A stretch of DNA of 64,000 bases from Notospermus geniculatus (taxonomy: Eukaryota > Nemertea > Pilidiophora > Heteronemertea > Lineidae). Location of the stretch: positions 1-64,000 of the forward strand of contig NMRB01002225.1 of NCBI GenBank assembly GCA_002633025.1. The letters run 5' to 3'. Shown piece after piece: positions 11,506 to 23,293 of the stretch. Every line of letters begins with the position of its first letter. The stretch's first letter is position 1. The translations under genes were made by a program, and so were the position numbers. The notes beneath the pieces are model-generated. The model ran no database searches and had not been told where the DNA came from. It was given only the letters and a program-made list of their open reading frames with translations.

Positions 11506-12837
11506 CTAACAAACTGGATGCTTACATGTATTAATGCTATCGAAACTGGCAAGAAGGATGGGTATGTGTATCCAAATCAACAGACGTAACAAGTGCGTCG
11601 GATATTTTCATGGCGACAATTTGTCTACGTCACTGACATTGGCAAGGCAGGATTTGTGACAGGTTGGGAAAACACGCGAATAAATTTGGATAGAAAGTTT
11701 GGATGCGAGCGGTCATTAGCGAGGTTCCGCAAACCTGACGAAAACCGAGGTACGAAATCGGACTTCACCTCAAGGACTTGATTTCCTCTTTGGGGATGGT
11801 TGGTGCCACAAATATCGCCTGCTGCAAGTGCATCTTTTAGCCAATGGCGCAAGACGGATAGAGTTGCGGTGTATATTAAACTTGGTAATTTATCCTTCGT
11901 CCCCACTTCGTAGCTGCGAAGTGGAAACGAACAGGCCGTCGACTTGATGTCCGAACGCACTGAAATTTGCAGCAGCACAGAATGCCTGGATACATCTTCA
12001 CACCAAATTTGAATGGTTACAGGATAATATCGCCCCTAGGATTTCTCTTGCCACCTAGACGAAATTTATCCCGTAGTTATTAAAAATAAGAGGAGTTGGG
12101 TATATCTCCGAAAACCTACCACATGGCACCTATATACGTCATCGAAACTGAAACTGAAATTGGTTGCTGTATTATTTTAGCGGGTGGAAGTTAGGGGTTA
12201 GGGTTAGGATTAGATCATCCCCGAAAGGTTATGGGTGGGGTAAGCCATATATTTGTTTTTCGAATTCCACTCAATCGTACCTCTGGGTGATTGCAATGGG
12301 AAACCCGCATGACTGCAGATGGCGCAGTCAGTATAAGACCCGAATGACGTACTGACGTCACTTTTTTCGCTGTTGACGTCACGTCGTCAAAGCATTTTCT
12401 ACACAATTTTCTGTGGAAATTTCCCCAAAAGACGTTGTCAGTATTGGCATCCTGTGGCATTTCTGACGAAACAAAGCAGTGATATAAATGGAGAACTTTG
12501 AACATGAAACAGGACAGTGTAATTTAATCAAAATTGAACCAAAGAGAGTGGTTTATTTTGGGGCAAGAAGTAAATGGAAATACTGTTAGAAAATAGGACT
12601 TCCGGGTCTTACACTGACAGCGCCACGTCGTGGCGTAGTTCTGCGGGTTCCTCATTAACGGATTCTGGTGATGCTCTATGTTAAAAAGTGCCAACCCATC
12701 GTTTGATCTTTTGTCCTGTACAAAACAGCAGGGGAAAAGTGGTTTGAAAATGGATATCCAAAGTAAGCCCCAACGTTTGACTGTGTACATTCCCAGGAAA
12801 TATCTTTAATAATCTATATTAAAATTGTCTTACAAAG
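11506..12837. other. No gene recognised
   Basis: No coding exon or element boundary that I can support. Two TGACGTCA octamers near 12,350-12,380 are CRE-like but have no associated gene. Confidence 0.4.
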
Positions 12838-14755
12838 TATCTCAGCTACTTCTTAGCACGATCTCAGTAAGAAAAGTCTTAGTAAGGTTTTTCTTATGAT
12901 TCTAACGAGAAAAATCTCACTACGATTTTTCTCATAAGATTCTTACAAAAAACGGAATCGAAGATTTTTCTTAGTAGGATATTGGTAAGAAAATTTCTAC
13001 TAGAGTTGTTGACAACCCATAACTGTTCGGAACGACCAAACTTTCCCTCAAGTAGGCCTATGCTAATGATGTAATATACCTATCAGAGTTACATGACTTC
13101 GGTAACATAACAGCAATGATGCAATATTAAACCCAATCCCAGAGTGGAAATCAGAAATGTCATTCTGAAATGAAGTGTGTAATCACTGAACATGTTTACC
13201 CTTTGTCCATGTTTTGTGTCAAGTCCTCTGGGGTTGACTGGCGAGGCTTTTTTTACCAGAGCGCAGTTTGCCCCTTTCAAACGGTTATTGAACTGTTGGA
13301 CCAGCACCGATCCACATTGAATGCACAACTCCACAACTGTTATGTTCCGGACTGTTGTTGTATTACTGTTGTGGTGACAGTCTGGGAAGAGTTGTTGGGA
13401 AAGTGCTGGTGGCTCTGGTATAAGAAATAGAAGACAGCGATCTAAGGAATGCAGTAGTAGAGGATACAGGAGTATTCATGGAGACCCTGAAAATGGAATT
13501 TATCTAAGATCCCCAAACATCCATCATGTTTTGAAAATTTTATATGTAATCTCAACCTGAGTGAAGAACAAGCGATGGTGATTTGCTGGTGTTCCTCATT
13601 TTCTGTGTTTCCTTCTATCGTTACACAGGTGCGATAAAATCTAATGTCCCCACCCGCCTGATGTCCACCTGCATTGTTTGTCACAGGATTAAGGGTCTTG
13701 GTCTCTCTAGAGTTCAATTCAATGGTGCCGCTTAATCCGTAAATGTATTGTTGGGGGAGATCACATATCGGAGGACATTATATTCTACTACACCGGTTTA
13801 CACCGGTTCAGTCTCCAGACACGATCCCTGCCTTGCATTGGATATGATAGCTGTTAGTGTTGAAGAGAGTGTTCAGCAGGCCTACTGTGGGCGCATACAA
13901 CCTTGATTTTCAGTTTCGTTTGATTATCTGATAAAGGCCTAAGCTGGCAAATTAAAGCGAATGGCTCGCGGGGTTTGTTTACATTTTTGGTGGTACCTTC
14001 CATAGAGAGTGAATCTAGCCTCCAGGCAAAGCCGTGCTCCAGCCATATGCAACACCTGTGCAAATATGCGTATGTAAACACTGGGGACGAGATTCCATTA
14101 AAAATTTGTTAAAATGCGTTAATGACGTTTTCACATTCACTGAGTCAAGATGTACATTTTGTACTATTCCCATTGATTTTGAAGCGGCAGATTTTGCAGA
14201 AAACGCCTCCAAAGTTTGGCTCTCTAATGCATTTCCCATTAAACTAAAATCCTTCTTTTGCCTTTTTCTCAAAATGGTGCTTGATATCGATAACCAACTG
14301 TCATGGCGCCACAACAAACCCCGCGAGCCATTCGCTTTAATATTTTCCATCTCATGATATTGAGACAGGAGAAGACCGGTCTAGTAGGTCTGCGTTCATT
14401 TCTCTCCGAGCAGTTTGAAACATGTGAGGTAAGAGCTGAAGTGAATGAAACACAACAATCACACGCCTTTCACCACAAAATGTGCAAGCTTCAATTCATT
14501 GTGACCTGACGGTGTCAGGATAAATAATGCCATTGATCACTGGTTGTTCTGTCGGTGGTTGAGTTATTACGACATGATTGGTGATTACTAGGCATATTAC
14601 ATCATAACTTTGGGCCTACCTGGGGAAAAGTTTGGTCGTTCCGAACAGTTATGGGTTGCCAACAACTCTATTAAGATTTTCTTGTGACAATCTTATCAGA
14701 AAAATCTTTCTCAGATTTTTCTTACTAAGATCTTACTAAGAAACAGCTAAGATAA
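12838..14755. mobile_element. 1.9-kb terminal-inverted-repeat element
   Basis: Left terminus (12,838-13,085) and right terminus (14,560-14,755) are long inverted repeats. They begin near TATCTCAGCTACTTCTTAG and include GTTCGGAACGACCAAACTTT and ATGATGTAATAT. A second, internal inverted pair (GAATGGCTCGCGGGGTTTGT near 13,959; complement near 14,313) suggests nesting. No transposase frame. The right end lies exactly at the stop codon of the GPCR ORF at 14,756. Confidence 0.8.
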
Positions 14756-15766
14756 TTAGAACAAAAATTTATATATACAAAAAAAAATATATATATATAC
14801 AAAAACGTTCGCAAAAGAATTCACTTGGTGCAGAAAATGGGCAAAGCAGTTCCAAATAACGTACCACGCTCCCTTATCTAACGTGGGAAAAAGGAAGGTT
14901 AGAAATGTGTTAAAGATATGCAATAGCGCACGAGGTGTCTCAAAGGTAAGGAAAGCTATTAAAACCCCCAACACCATAGCTGTGGCTGTATCAACTTTAT
15001 TCGTCCGCGGGGTGCCCAAATTCGTTTTCATTCGGTTCCTACTTTGTACTTGTAGAGTTCTGACAATAGTGCCAGTAATTAATAACAGACTCAAGAATGG
15101 GATGAAAGTATTTATGAGTACACTAAGACCCCACATGTAACCAATAGAAAATACAGGGCTTTTGTATAACTCCGACCTGGTCAGCTGCGGCCGCATCCTT
15201 CCAACACAAGAGTCGTAGACATAACTGACTGTATGACTCAATATGTATGGGATACGGTACACCAATGAACAGATAAGTATACAAGTGATTGCAATGTATG
15301 CGTTGCGTTTTGTACAAACAGCGGCAGCATGTAATGGCCTGCAAACAGCTACGTAACGCTCCACAGCAACGTACACAACAACGTAGATAGATGATGTCTT
15401 TGCTGACAGAAGAATGACGTAAATGTACACCCACGCTAAGTCCTGAAACTCCATGAACGCATTCACCAATGCAACATAATAATGCACGTGCTTCATGGTG
15501 GTACTGAAAAATTCCATAATTAAATTGATGCTGTCAACGACGGCTAAAGCCCGGAGTAAAATACACCTCGATGTGTAAGGCCTTTCCTTCCCAAAGACTG
15601 CAAAGGACAACGCGTTCCCGACGAGGCCTAATGGTACGATGAGCAACATCACAGGCCCCAGAAGAATGAATTTCATATAGTCCACTGGATAATGGAGGCA
15701 CATCATTCTGTATCCGGGCAGGCATTTTGACATGCCAGTCGATGTTGATGTCACATTCGAATCCAT
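14756..15766 (-). CDS. Class A GPCR, FMRFamide/neuropeptide-receptor-like, C-tail missing
   Basis: The product is a predicted plasma-membrane seven-helix receptor of 336 residues in one exon, starting at ATG 15,766 (an NVT glycosylation site is at residue 4). Visible class A landmarks are N51 in GLVGN of TM1, D78 in TM2, ERY at 136-138 followed by VAVCRPLHA, a TM5 proline at 223, FETPRALLH in TM6 (proline 278) and NSFANVFVY at 316-324 in TM7, where the usual NPxxY proline is valine. The TM3 cysteine position holds tryptophan. The ERY-VAVCRPL and TPR-type TM6 features resemble FMRFamide-receptor-like peptide GPCRs; the ligand cannot be told. After TM7 the frame runs into AT-repeat-encoded residues (YIYIFFCIYKFLF) and stops, so helix 8 and the tail are absent. 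The stop abuts the 12,838-14,755 transposon. It is either truncated or uses a downstream exon I cannot find. Confidence 0.85.
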   Translation of the reverse strand: MDSNVTSTSTGMSKCLPGYRMMCLHYPVDYMKFILLGPVMLLIVPLGLVGNALSFAVFGKERPYTSRCILLRALAVVDSINLIMEFFSTTMKHVHYYVALVNAFMEFQDLAWVYIYVILLSAKTSSIYVVVYVAVERYVAVCRPLHAAAVCTKRNAYIAITCILICSLVYRIPYILSHTVSYVYDSCVGRMRPQLTRSELYKSPVFSIGYMWGLSVLINTFIPFLSLLLITGTIVRTLQVQSRNRMKTNLGTPRTNKVDTATAMVLGVLIAFLTFETPRALLHIFNTFLTFLFPTLDKGAWYVIWNCFAHFLHQVNSFANVFVYIYIFFCIYKFLF

Positions 15767-15885
15767 AGCAAGAAAAACAATAGTATTCCTCTTCGATCAG
15801 ATCGAGAGAGGCATAAAATATAGAATATACATGAATAATCATGAATGACGTTACGAATCCAATCGTTGTTGTAGACACTCAATGT

Positions 15886-16178
15886 GATGACAATCAGATT
15901 TTTCCATGTGATGACAATCAGATTTTTCCATGTGATGACAATCAGATTTTTTCCATGTGATGACAATCAGATTTTTCCATGTGATGACAATCAGATTTTT
16001 CCATGTGATGACAATCAGATTTTTTCCATGTGATGACAATCAGATTTTTCCATGTGATGACAAATCAGATTTTTCCGTGTGATGACAATCAGATTTTTCC
16101 GTGTGATGACAATCAGATTTTTCCGTGTGAAGACAATCAGATTTTTCCATGTGATGACAATCAGATTTTTCCAAACAC
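15886..16178. repeat. 24-25 bp minisatellite, about twelve units
   Basis: Unit GATGACAATCAGATTTTTCC plus ATGT or GTGT, repeated head to tail with small length changes in the T run. It lies 120 bp upstream of the GPCR start codon at 15,766. Unlike a CRISPR array it has no unique spacers. Confidence 0.9.
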
Positions 16179-16245
16179 TTTTGAATTGTCCTTGAAGACA
16201 GAATAACGCAGAACTTTTTTCCAGAATTGAAATGTGGTTCCAAAG

Positions 16246-16490
16246 CTAGGAATCCACTGCTGATTTTCTGCGTTGCGACTTGCTTTGCAGCCTGCTACCT
16301 GCGATTGAATACTATCGCAAGGAACTGATACCCGTCGCCGACAGATTGCCGACTGAAATTGACCTTATCTTCGCCATTGGTGGAAATCACGTCTAGCGAG
16401 TCCACTACGGCGATCGAGTGCCCAGTTGCAAAGCAAGTCGCAACGCAAAATCAGCTTGAAAATCAACGATTGATTCCTATCTTTAGGTAC
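16246..16490. mobile_element. MITE family B, copy 1
   Basis: Inverted ends around CTAGGAATCCAC and GATTCCTAT, with GCGTTGCGACTTGCTTTGC and its complement inside. An inverted-orientation copy lies at 58,450-58,700 and shares CGATCGAGTGCCCAGTTG and GAAATCACGTCTAGCGAGTC. No coding capacity. Confidence 0.75.
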
Positions 16491-16860
16491 ATGTAAATGT
16501 AATTGTACCCAGATCTGTAGACCTTCGAATATTCTTCTACTGCTTGCAAAATAAGGTTACAATGATTCGATACGCACAACAGCCTTCTAATTATGAAATG
16601 TTGACTACCCCAGGGATATCAAAACCTTCTTTTTATCTGTATTTATTGCCTAATGCTCTATTATGATTTCACATTGCGGGTGTTTATTCAGATTACATAT
16701 GCCTGCTGAAAAAAACGTCCCTAATTTTCTGTGCTTAGCATTTAGAATATTCAACAGAACGATTATGTTGCTTTTTTCATAGGGAGTGACTATTCGGCGA
16801 GCGTAGCTCTCTGTGCAGTCACTCTCAATCCACCCTGACCCAACTCTAAATCAACCGAAC
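16491..16860. other. No gene recognised
   Basis: Spacer between MITE family B copy 1 and repeat family A copy 2. Confidence 0.4.
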
Positions 16861-17528
16861 AAAAATAGTGCCAATGGCACTGTGCCCGCTTGGCTTGACA
16901 GCATAGTAGCCCTCTAATACACATGCAAGATATGAAGTTGCTTGGTGCAATAATGACGAACTGCGGAAGGTTCGTTACTTTTGTAGAACTTTGACCTCTG
17001 CGACCTTGAAAACTAGGTCAAATTAAAAACTGGGGTATTGTGTTATGTATCCTCATTAGATATACCCATGACCAAAATTTGATGAAGATCCGTCACCTCG
17101 TTAGGGAGAAATAGCACTTTAGGTGATTTTGGTTTTGGCCCCCTAGTGGCAATGTAAAGAATCAGATTTCACAGAAATGCTGTCTGTAAGTTGCTGTAAC
17201 ATAGAGGCACGTGTGTACAAAGTTTCAACACAATAACTCACTCCATTATCAAAATATAGCCCTTTGAAGTTTTTCACAAAACGCCCCCTGGAGGCCAAAC
17301 TAGGAAACCAACCGTGCTCAAAATCGAACTCGACCTATCTTAGGCCCATATACACACCCACCAAATACCAACAAGTTTTGATGAAAAATAAAGGCGCTAG
17401 AGCGCTAACAAACCAAAGGTTTACGGACGTTCGTACGTACGTACGTCCTAACGCACGACAGACCACCACTCAATGACCCCAACCACAGCATAAGCCCTGC
17501 TGGGCCTTGCGGCCAAGCGGGCTAAAAA
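16861..17528. mobile_element. Repeat family A, copy 2
   Basis: Co-linear with 2,465-3,100. It shares the AGTGCCAATGGCACTGTGCC start, GACCTTGAAAACTAGGTCAA, TATGTATCC/ATTAGATATACCCATGA, a CGTACGTACGTACGT run, GACCACCACTCAATGACCCC and the GGCCAAGCGGGCTAAAAA end. Confidence 0.8.
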
Positions 17529-18732
17529 TGTATTCTGCTAAAATACGGACTTTCTTAATTTAGAAATTATTCTTACATGTACATGTATAGCATTCATGTT
17601 TTACTGCCGCGCAACTAATTCACTTTTAACCATGGTGGTTGCAGAGAGAGGGTCGGAGTAAAACCTGGCGTATGGCGAATGGCGAATGGCGAGTCAGCCA
17701 AATAGAAAGCTAGTTTTGGCTAGGCATATTACGTGCAGCGCGGCGGAGAAGCCGCCGCGCGGAGCGCTTTAACACAACACGTGCCCGAGAGAGAAAAAGT
17801 ACCCAGAATTCATTGCGAATCCATACCGTGAGTTTCATTCGAGTGGCACAAATATGGCGCCCAAAACACGCTATAACCATAAACGCTGTAACGTTCTCAC
17901 GGAAAGAGAGACATTCCAGACCGGCTGTAACCAATTCGCCGTTGTGATTAACTTATCCTTTCTCCGTTTGTGCCTCTTATATTCAATGAGGTGCCCATTA
18001 TATTCCAAATATATTCTCAATACACTTTCGATTCTTTTAATGAACGGATTTAATCGAAAAATGGTGATTTAAAAGCGGGGGTAGTTCCACCGATCGCCGC
18101 CATTTGCAATGCGGCGCGTTGCTAAGCGTGACGTCAGAAGCTTTCCAGGTCTCACTACACAGTTTTTGCGACGTTGCTAAGCGTGACGTCAGAATCGCTG
18201 CAGGTCTTACTACACAGTTTTGGTGGAACATGTCATATGGCACTGGCGCTACTCAACTGGTCCTGCGCCCCGTGACTTCACCAGGACTCCCATCAAGCTA
18301 GGGGCCTGGGGGTTTCCCCCAGAAACCCCCCCCCCCCCCCTTCAATCAAATTCAATGATCCGAACCGACCGGATTCCATTAGATTGATATCTAATAGACA
18401 TATCCACGCATAGATTATGTTTATTAACGAAGTTTCTTTTGAGTAATGAGACATTAGTTGACCGACTACCAAGAAAAATCAGCACTTTTTGGGGCAGGAT
18501 CGCCCCGTTCAAAATCAAATATCTCCTCTAATACGCGACAGTCACCGAGATAACACTTGATAATTGTCAAGACAAATTTACTCAATAAATTAGTACTATT
18601 AAAACCATGATACACTTAGCGAACAATTTTAGTAATACTTTTTAAGAGCGCGATTTCAGATCTCACTTCACGAATTCCGCTCCGGAAGTACCCGAATCGT
18701 CCCGAAGACGAAAATCAGCAGGAATCAAAATG
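17529..18732. other. Intergenic; GC hairpin and a two-copy direct repeat
   Basis: No gene. A GC-rich hairpin lies at about 17,738-17,766 (GCGCGGCGGAGAAGCCGCCG). At 18,117-18,230 a unit of about 57 bp carrying TTGCTAAGCGTGACGTCAGA occurs twice in tandem, so two CRE-like TGACGTCA-type sites are duplicated. A cytosine run lies near 18,330. Confidence 0.5.
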
Positions 18733-19716
18733 GAGAAATTAAATTAATCCCTTTTGGAAAGACATCTTGAATACATGGTCAATAATCCCTAGAAATAATC
18801 AACTGACAACAGTGGAAATCCTATCACAACCCCTTTGGTATAATCGGAACATTTTGAAGCAAAACAAACCTATTTTTATGCACATTGGTTTAATAGAACC
18901 ATAAGATGTATAAATGATCTTGTGGATGAAAGAGGACACTTCTTAACTCACGGTCAGTTTCAAGAAAAATACGATATACGAGTTTCTTTCATTGAATACT
19001 CGGGTCTCATTCATGCAATTCCAGGAGACTGGAAAACACGCTTGAACACTTATGGAAAAAAATAACATCACCTCTTCAAAACGACCTAATAAAGAAAATT
19101 ATGACAGAAAAAAACCATCAAAACCATTCTACAACCTTTTATATAAGTCTCATTTTGAAATGCCAAACCACTCACAAAACAAATGGCGTGAGGATATCCC
19201 TGAATGTGAACCAGAAAATTGGAATTCATACTACAAATTGGCGAAAACAACAACTCCTGAAACTAAAATACAGTATTTTCAATATAAGATCCTCCATAGG
19301 ATTCTGGTGACCAACTCGAAGCTCTTCTATTTTGGAATTAAAGATATAACAACAAATGTACCTTTTGTCACTTAGAAAAAGAAAGCATCACCCATTTGTT
19401 TTGTGAGTGTCCTATTACACACCTTTTCTGGAAAAATCTGACAAGCTGGTTTTATACCTCTTTTAATATAAACGTCAATTTCGACAGGTTCTCAATTATA
19501 TTTGGTATGAAAAACGAAGATGCCTCCATTAACTCCATCTTATTGTGGGCAAAATACTATATCTATTGTTGTAAATGTAAAGAAGTAAAACCAGATTACC
19601 AAGGATATCAAGAAATTTTAAAGAAAAACATTAACATAGAAAAACATGTCCTCAGAACCAAACACTTTTGGATAAATAAATGGCAGACATTCCTCCCGGG
19701 TCTCGGGATTTCTTAA
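18733..19716 (+). pseudogene. LINE ORF2 C-terminal fragment (non-LTR retrotransposon)
   Basis: The translated segments, interrupted by frameshifts and a stop near 19,373, read like the region after the reverse transcriptase of L1/Tx1-type LINEs: INPFWKDILNTW, then LWYNRNI, then DLVDERGHFLTHGQF, IPGDWKT, FQYKILHRIL and FGI. The cysteine/histidine segment HLEKESITHLFCECPITH is followed by LFW, the terminal zinc-binding motif. The endonuclease and RT core are missing, so it is a 5'-truncated dead copy. The last codon TAA at 19,714-19,716 overlaps a TTAA that is the target site of the next element. Confidence 0.75.
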
Positions 19717-19925
19717 AGATAATGTATCACGACTTCATTGTTTACATTCAATGTTTGTAAATGTAAGAGTGTCTGCTAATACCCAAGGTCGGCTCGGTAT
19801 TGTTCGGGCCCATTCGGCCCCGAGCCTTGTATGCATGGATAATTATAATCCCCTCAGGTATTTTTGAATAGGCAGGCAGTTCGCTTTGGGATCCCGAACT
19901 GACTGCACGTGCTGTATATACGTTC

Positions 19926-20057
19926 TGTAGATAATATTTTAAGACCAGTATTAGTATCTGAATATAGACAATATCTTGGAGCCGTCTCTCTCTTGTTCCG
20001 TGCCAACCAGAAGTTAATAGTGAACTCGTGGACCAGAAGAGCGATACAGTTCTACAT
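19926..20057 (+). repeat. 5' LTR, 3' portion
   Basis: This 132-bp stretch (starts TGTAGATAATATTTTAAGAC, ends CAGTTCTACAT) recurs at 23,294-23,425, and I saw no difference between the two copies. It is followed by TTTGGGGGCTCAGCC, a plausible primer-binding region. The upstream LTR boundary cannot be fixed because the 3' copy is truncated. Confidence 0.75.
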
Positions 20058-21445
20058 TTGGGGGCTCAGCCGTTTCGTATATAGTATGTATCTTGTGATT
20101 TGATTTTTCTGCTGTTGATCAACCGTCATGGCGGCGTTGAACCATCTACGTAAGGCAAACGATACGAGTTTGGATCGCTGGTAGATTTTGGTGTTTCGGC
20201 CTGTCGTTACGTTGTTTTTCTCTCGGGAGACGCAGGAGACGTATTCTTCAGTTCATTCCGTACGGATCGTCATTGAGCTAACTCTGGCAGTCGGCCATTG
20301 TTTTTGTCCGTTTGTGGTTCCTGTACATTGTGCATTGTGAGTAGTTCACCGGTATGTACTCACTGCCTTCGTTTGTATTCCCCGGGTGTACACCATGCTT
20401 TCAGTAGTCTCGCGCGCAACGTTGTGACTGACTTTTGCTCAATCGTAAGTACTGTCTTGTGTAGTGGACTGCGCTGTGGACATCGGACTCTGACTGTTGA
20501 CGGGTGAGAGAGACTGAGACTGTTCTTTTCGTTTTATGATTTATGTTTTATTATGCCTATTATATATTGAGTTTGCTGGTATTATGTTTTAGTTCAATGG
20601 TATGATTTTAATTCATTTGCATGATATGATTTGATTTGAGTATGCTTACCTGCCTATGAATTTAGTTGCGTGTCATTACCTGTCATTTTGCTTATGTGTG
20701 CTGTGTTTTATGTTTGCATGTTTGACATAAGCATGCAGGCGTAAACATTTATCGTGCATGTACATTCATTTGGGTTTTATGTTTTGCCTTTTTATCATTT
20801 TGACACATTTAATTTAATGTTAAGGGTATAGCAGACGGGTATTTTTAGTTGACCTTGCATTGTGGGACAGTGTTTAATTTTGGTGTGAGCTAGGTGGTGA
20901 TGTTGGACTTGCTGTTTTCTGGGGGAAAGGTTGAGGTATATGCGTAAGTTGGTACCGCGTGTTTGGTTATGTGTTTTCGTGGGGGTTGTTACTTCCCTGT
21001 GGTGGTAAGTGGTGACTCTTAGGATATTTTCAGCGGTTCAGCTTTTTGAGGCGAGAGGCGTTACTCGTCTTGGTGCTTATGCTAAGGTAGAATACTTTCC
21101 CGTTGACTGGTCGCAGCAAAGTTTGATTTTCTCCAACGTACTGGCACCACTGGCCGCCCACTCTGTTCCCGCTTTGGCTTTGGCAGGTTACTTTCAAAGT
21201 TGAACATTTCAACATCGGCTTGCTTCTCTTTGCATCTGTGGTGAAATTTTATTGAATTTGCCTGGTATTTTGTACCTTGACCTCCGATATACAATACAGC
21301 AGTTAAGGTTCCTGTCATACTCATACTGCCTTCGTTTAGACCGTAGTCATAGAATATTGATAGAGATTTATTTTTTCGAACACTTAGAACGGTAGGGCTA
21401 ATTACAATCTGCCTTGGTTTATTCTGTGGTGTGTGCGAATAAAAT
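20058..21445 (+). other. LTR retroelement leader
   Basis: Long T/G-rich region between the 5' LTR and the first gag-like ATG. Open frames on the minus strand across 21,030-21,669 overlap gag and have no recognisable content. I see no gene here. Confidence 0.5.
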
Positions 21446-23157
21446 ATGGCGGAGGGTGGTGTACCTAAAGAGGAAAATATGGACCCCCCTACCGGTACTG
21501 GTTCTAGTGGACAATTCAATAGGTCTGAGGTATACAATATCTGTTTGGAGATGTTGGAGGATCTCGATCTCCACCAGCGGGCAGAAATCATTAGAGCTTT
21601 AAGCCGCGCAAGGCCAACCCCTAAACTTGACGCCGGGAAACTACCACAAGCCCCATATAGGGAGGGCAACCCTAATGTTCATGTTCAGTCGATGGGTCGT
21701 GGAAAGAAAATTTACTTTAGGACACCACCTGTTAATTATTCATAGGCGGTATTTCATATCAATGCACGCATGCTTACTAAAAATGGCTGAAGTCGACACA
21801 TTTCGTGAAGAAAGTCTGGGTATTTTTAATGGGAAAATGCATTGGAAAGGGTTAATAGCCCCATTTCTGTTCTGTGTGATTATTTGCTAAATGGCTTCAC
21901 CTGCCCTCATTCTACCCTAAGACCAGTCTGTGGTAGAAATTTCAGCTAGATCTGCCGACCCCCCACCTTGCCACTTTTTGCATGATCCTGCATGGTTCTA
22001 TCGTGGACACACACTTAAGTCACGCAAAGCCAACCACTAAACTTGACGCCGGGAAACCAGCACAAGCCCCATATAGGGAGGGCAACCCTAACGTTCATGT
22101 TCATGTTCAGTCGATGGGTCGTGGAATTGCGAATTCATTTATGAGGGTACGACCTAACATAGGTCGTGGTCAAACTGTAGGAGAATTATTGCGACATAGC
22201 ACGCCCCGTGACGCGTCTAAGATACCCCCCATCGGTGCTGAGCGAAAGCGTTTACAGTTTCAAGACTTGGAAGGTGATTCGGGAAATCCCAAGCAACCTC
22301 ATTATGTTGTGCATGCGCCGCGTTTACCCTCTTTTACTGGCGACAAGAAGTCAGATGTGTCCTACCGGCAGTGGAGGGCCGAGGTAAAAGGTTTATTAGC
22401 GGACCGTGGACTGCCTGTTCACACAGTTGTTAATGCCATGCGACGTTCGTTAAAGGGCATGGCGGCAGAATGCTTGTTGCAGTTTGGGGAGGGAATTTTC
22501 AATCCCCATGCTGTGTTAGAGGATTTTGATAAGCTATTCGGTGAGGTATTGACTTCAGAACAAATACTTGCAAAATTTTATGTGTCTTCGCAGGAGCCGG
22601 ATGAGACAGTTACTGCCTGGGGTTGTCGTATCAGAGAAATTTTGTCTAGATGCCCAGATGACACGTATAAGTCAAGTCCCCAGTCTCAGGCAATACTTCG
22701 ACAAACATTTTGATCTGGCCTTCGTAATGAGAAGATTAAGACAGCCACGCGTCATAAATATGACGCGGGCGCAAGTTATAGTGAGTTATTGGTGGCAGCT
22801 AGGTCAGTTGAGCAGGAGATGGGTTTAGGAAAACCTAAGCCAATCAGCCAGCTCTCTGAAAAGTCAACGGCCGATGAAGTCAATAAACTTGACCTTGTGT
22901 TAAAAAAGCTCTCTGCCTTAGAAAGCGAGGTTGCGGATTTGAAGAAATCTAAGGCCAGGGAACAGGCCAAAAAGGCTGATGAGCAAGCCCGGTCGGAAAA
23001 GTCCACAGGTGGAGAGAAGCAATATCGATTTCAGGGTAAATGCAATTATTGTAAGAAAAAGGGACACAAGGTGTCTGACTGTTTTAAATTGAAGAACAAG
23101 AGTTCGGAAAACCGAGACCAACCTTTGACCGGGGGCAGTCAAGGGTCCAAGGAGTGA
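21446..23157 (+). pseudogene. Retroelement gag-like protein with CCHC zinc knuckle, disrupted
   Basis: The N-terminal part (ATG 21,446 to about 21,706) is separated from the rest by a 311-bp interruption flanked by a 104-110 bp direct duplication. The second part runs from about 22,025. It includes LPSFTGDKKSDVSYRQWRAE and RSLKGMAAECLLQFGEGI, capsid-like motifs of the Ty3/gypsy and PNMA type. A TGA at 22,711-22,713 breaks the frame; the same frame then continues through a lysine/glutamate-rich segment to the zinc knuckle CNYCKKKGHKVSDC (C-x2-C-x4-H-x4-C). It stops at TGA 23,155-23,157. The duplication and nonsense codon make this copy non-functional as it stands. Confidence 0.75.
21603..22127 (+). 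repeat. Direct duplication of a gag segment flanking 311 bp
   Basis: The segment at 21,603-21,706 is repeated at 22,018-22,127 (both include AACTTGACGCCGGGAAAC and CCCCATATAGGGAGGGCAAC). The second copy carries an extra GTTCAT. The 311 bp between them has no recognisable content. Confidence 0.8.
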
Positions 23158-23293
23158 GGCCCTATAATGTCCTTGTGGGTAAAGCGTCTGAAACCGCGGT
23201 TTTACTTGGGGAGAAGTTGGTTGATTGTCTCTTAGATACGGGGTCTGTGGTTTCGACGATTTCCTACTCGTACTTCGTGGAAAATTTTCCGAA
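23154..23293 (+). pseudogene. Retroelement aspartic protease N-terminal fragment
   Basis: In the frame offset from gag (overlapping its stop) the sequence reads LVGKASETAVLLGEKLVDC followed by LLDTGSVVSTIS, the D-T-G active-site motif of retropepsin. It then runs directly into LTR sequence at 23,294. The flap, C-terminal half, reverse transcriptase, RNase H and integrase are absent. The frame change after gag resembles gag-pro frameshifting in Ty3/gypsy elements, but that is inference. Confidence 0.7.

Noticed and set aside
12191-12213. Telomere-like TTAGGG repeats
   Set aside because: Only about three degenerate units; too short to be an interstitial telomere tract.
15886-16178. CRISPR-like regular repeats
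   Set aside because: Units are contiguous with no unique spacers, and this is eukaryotic DNA; it is a minisatellite.
21082-21669. 195-residue minus-strand open frame
   Set aside because: It overlaps the plus-strand gag start and has no recognisable content; it is the shadow of the retroelement.
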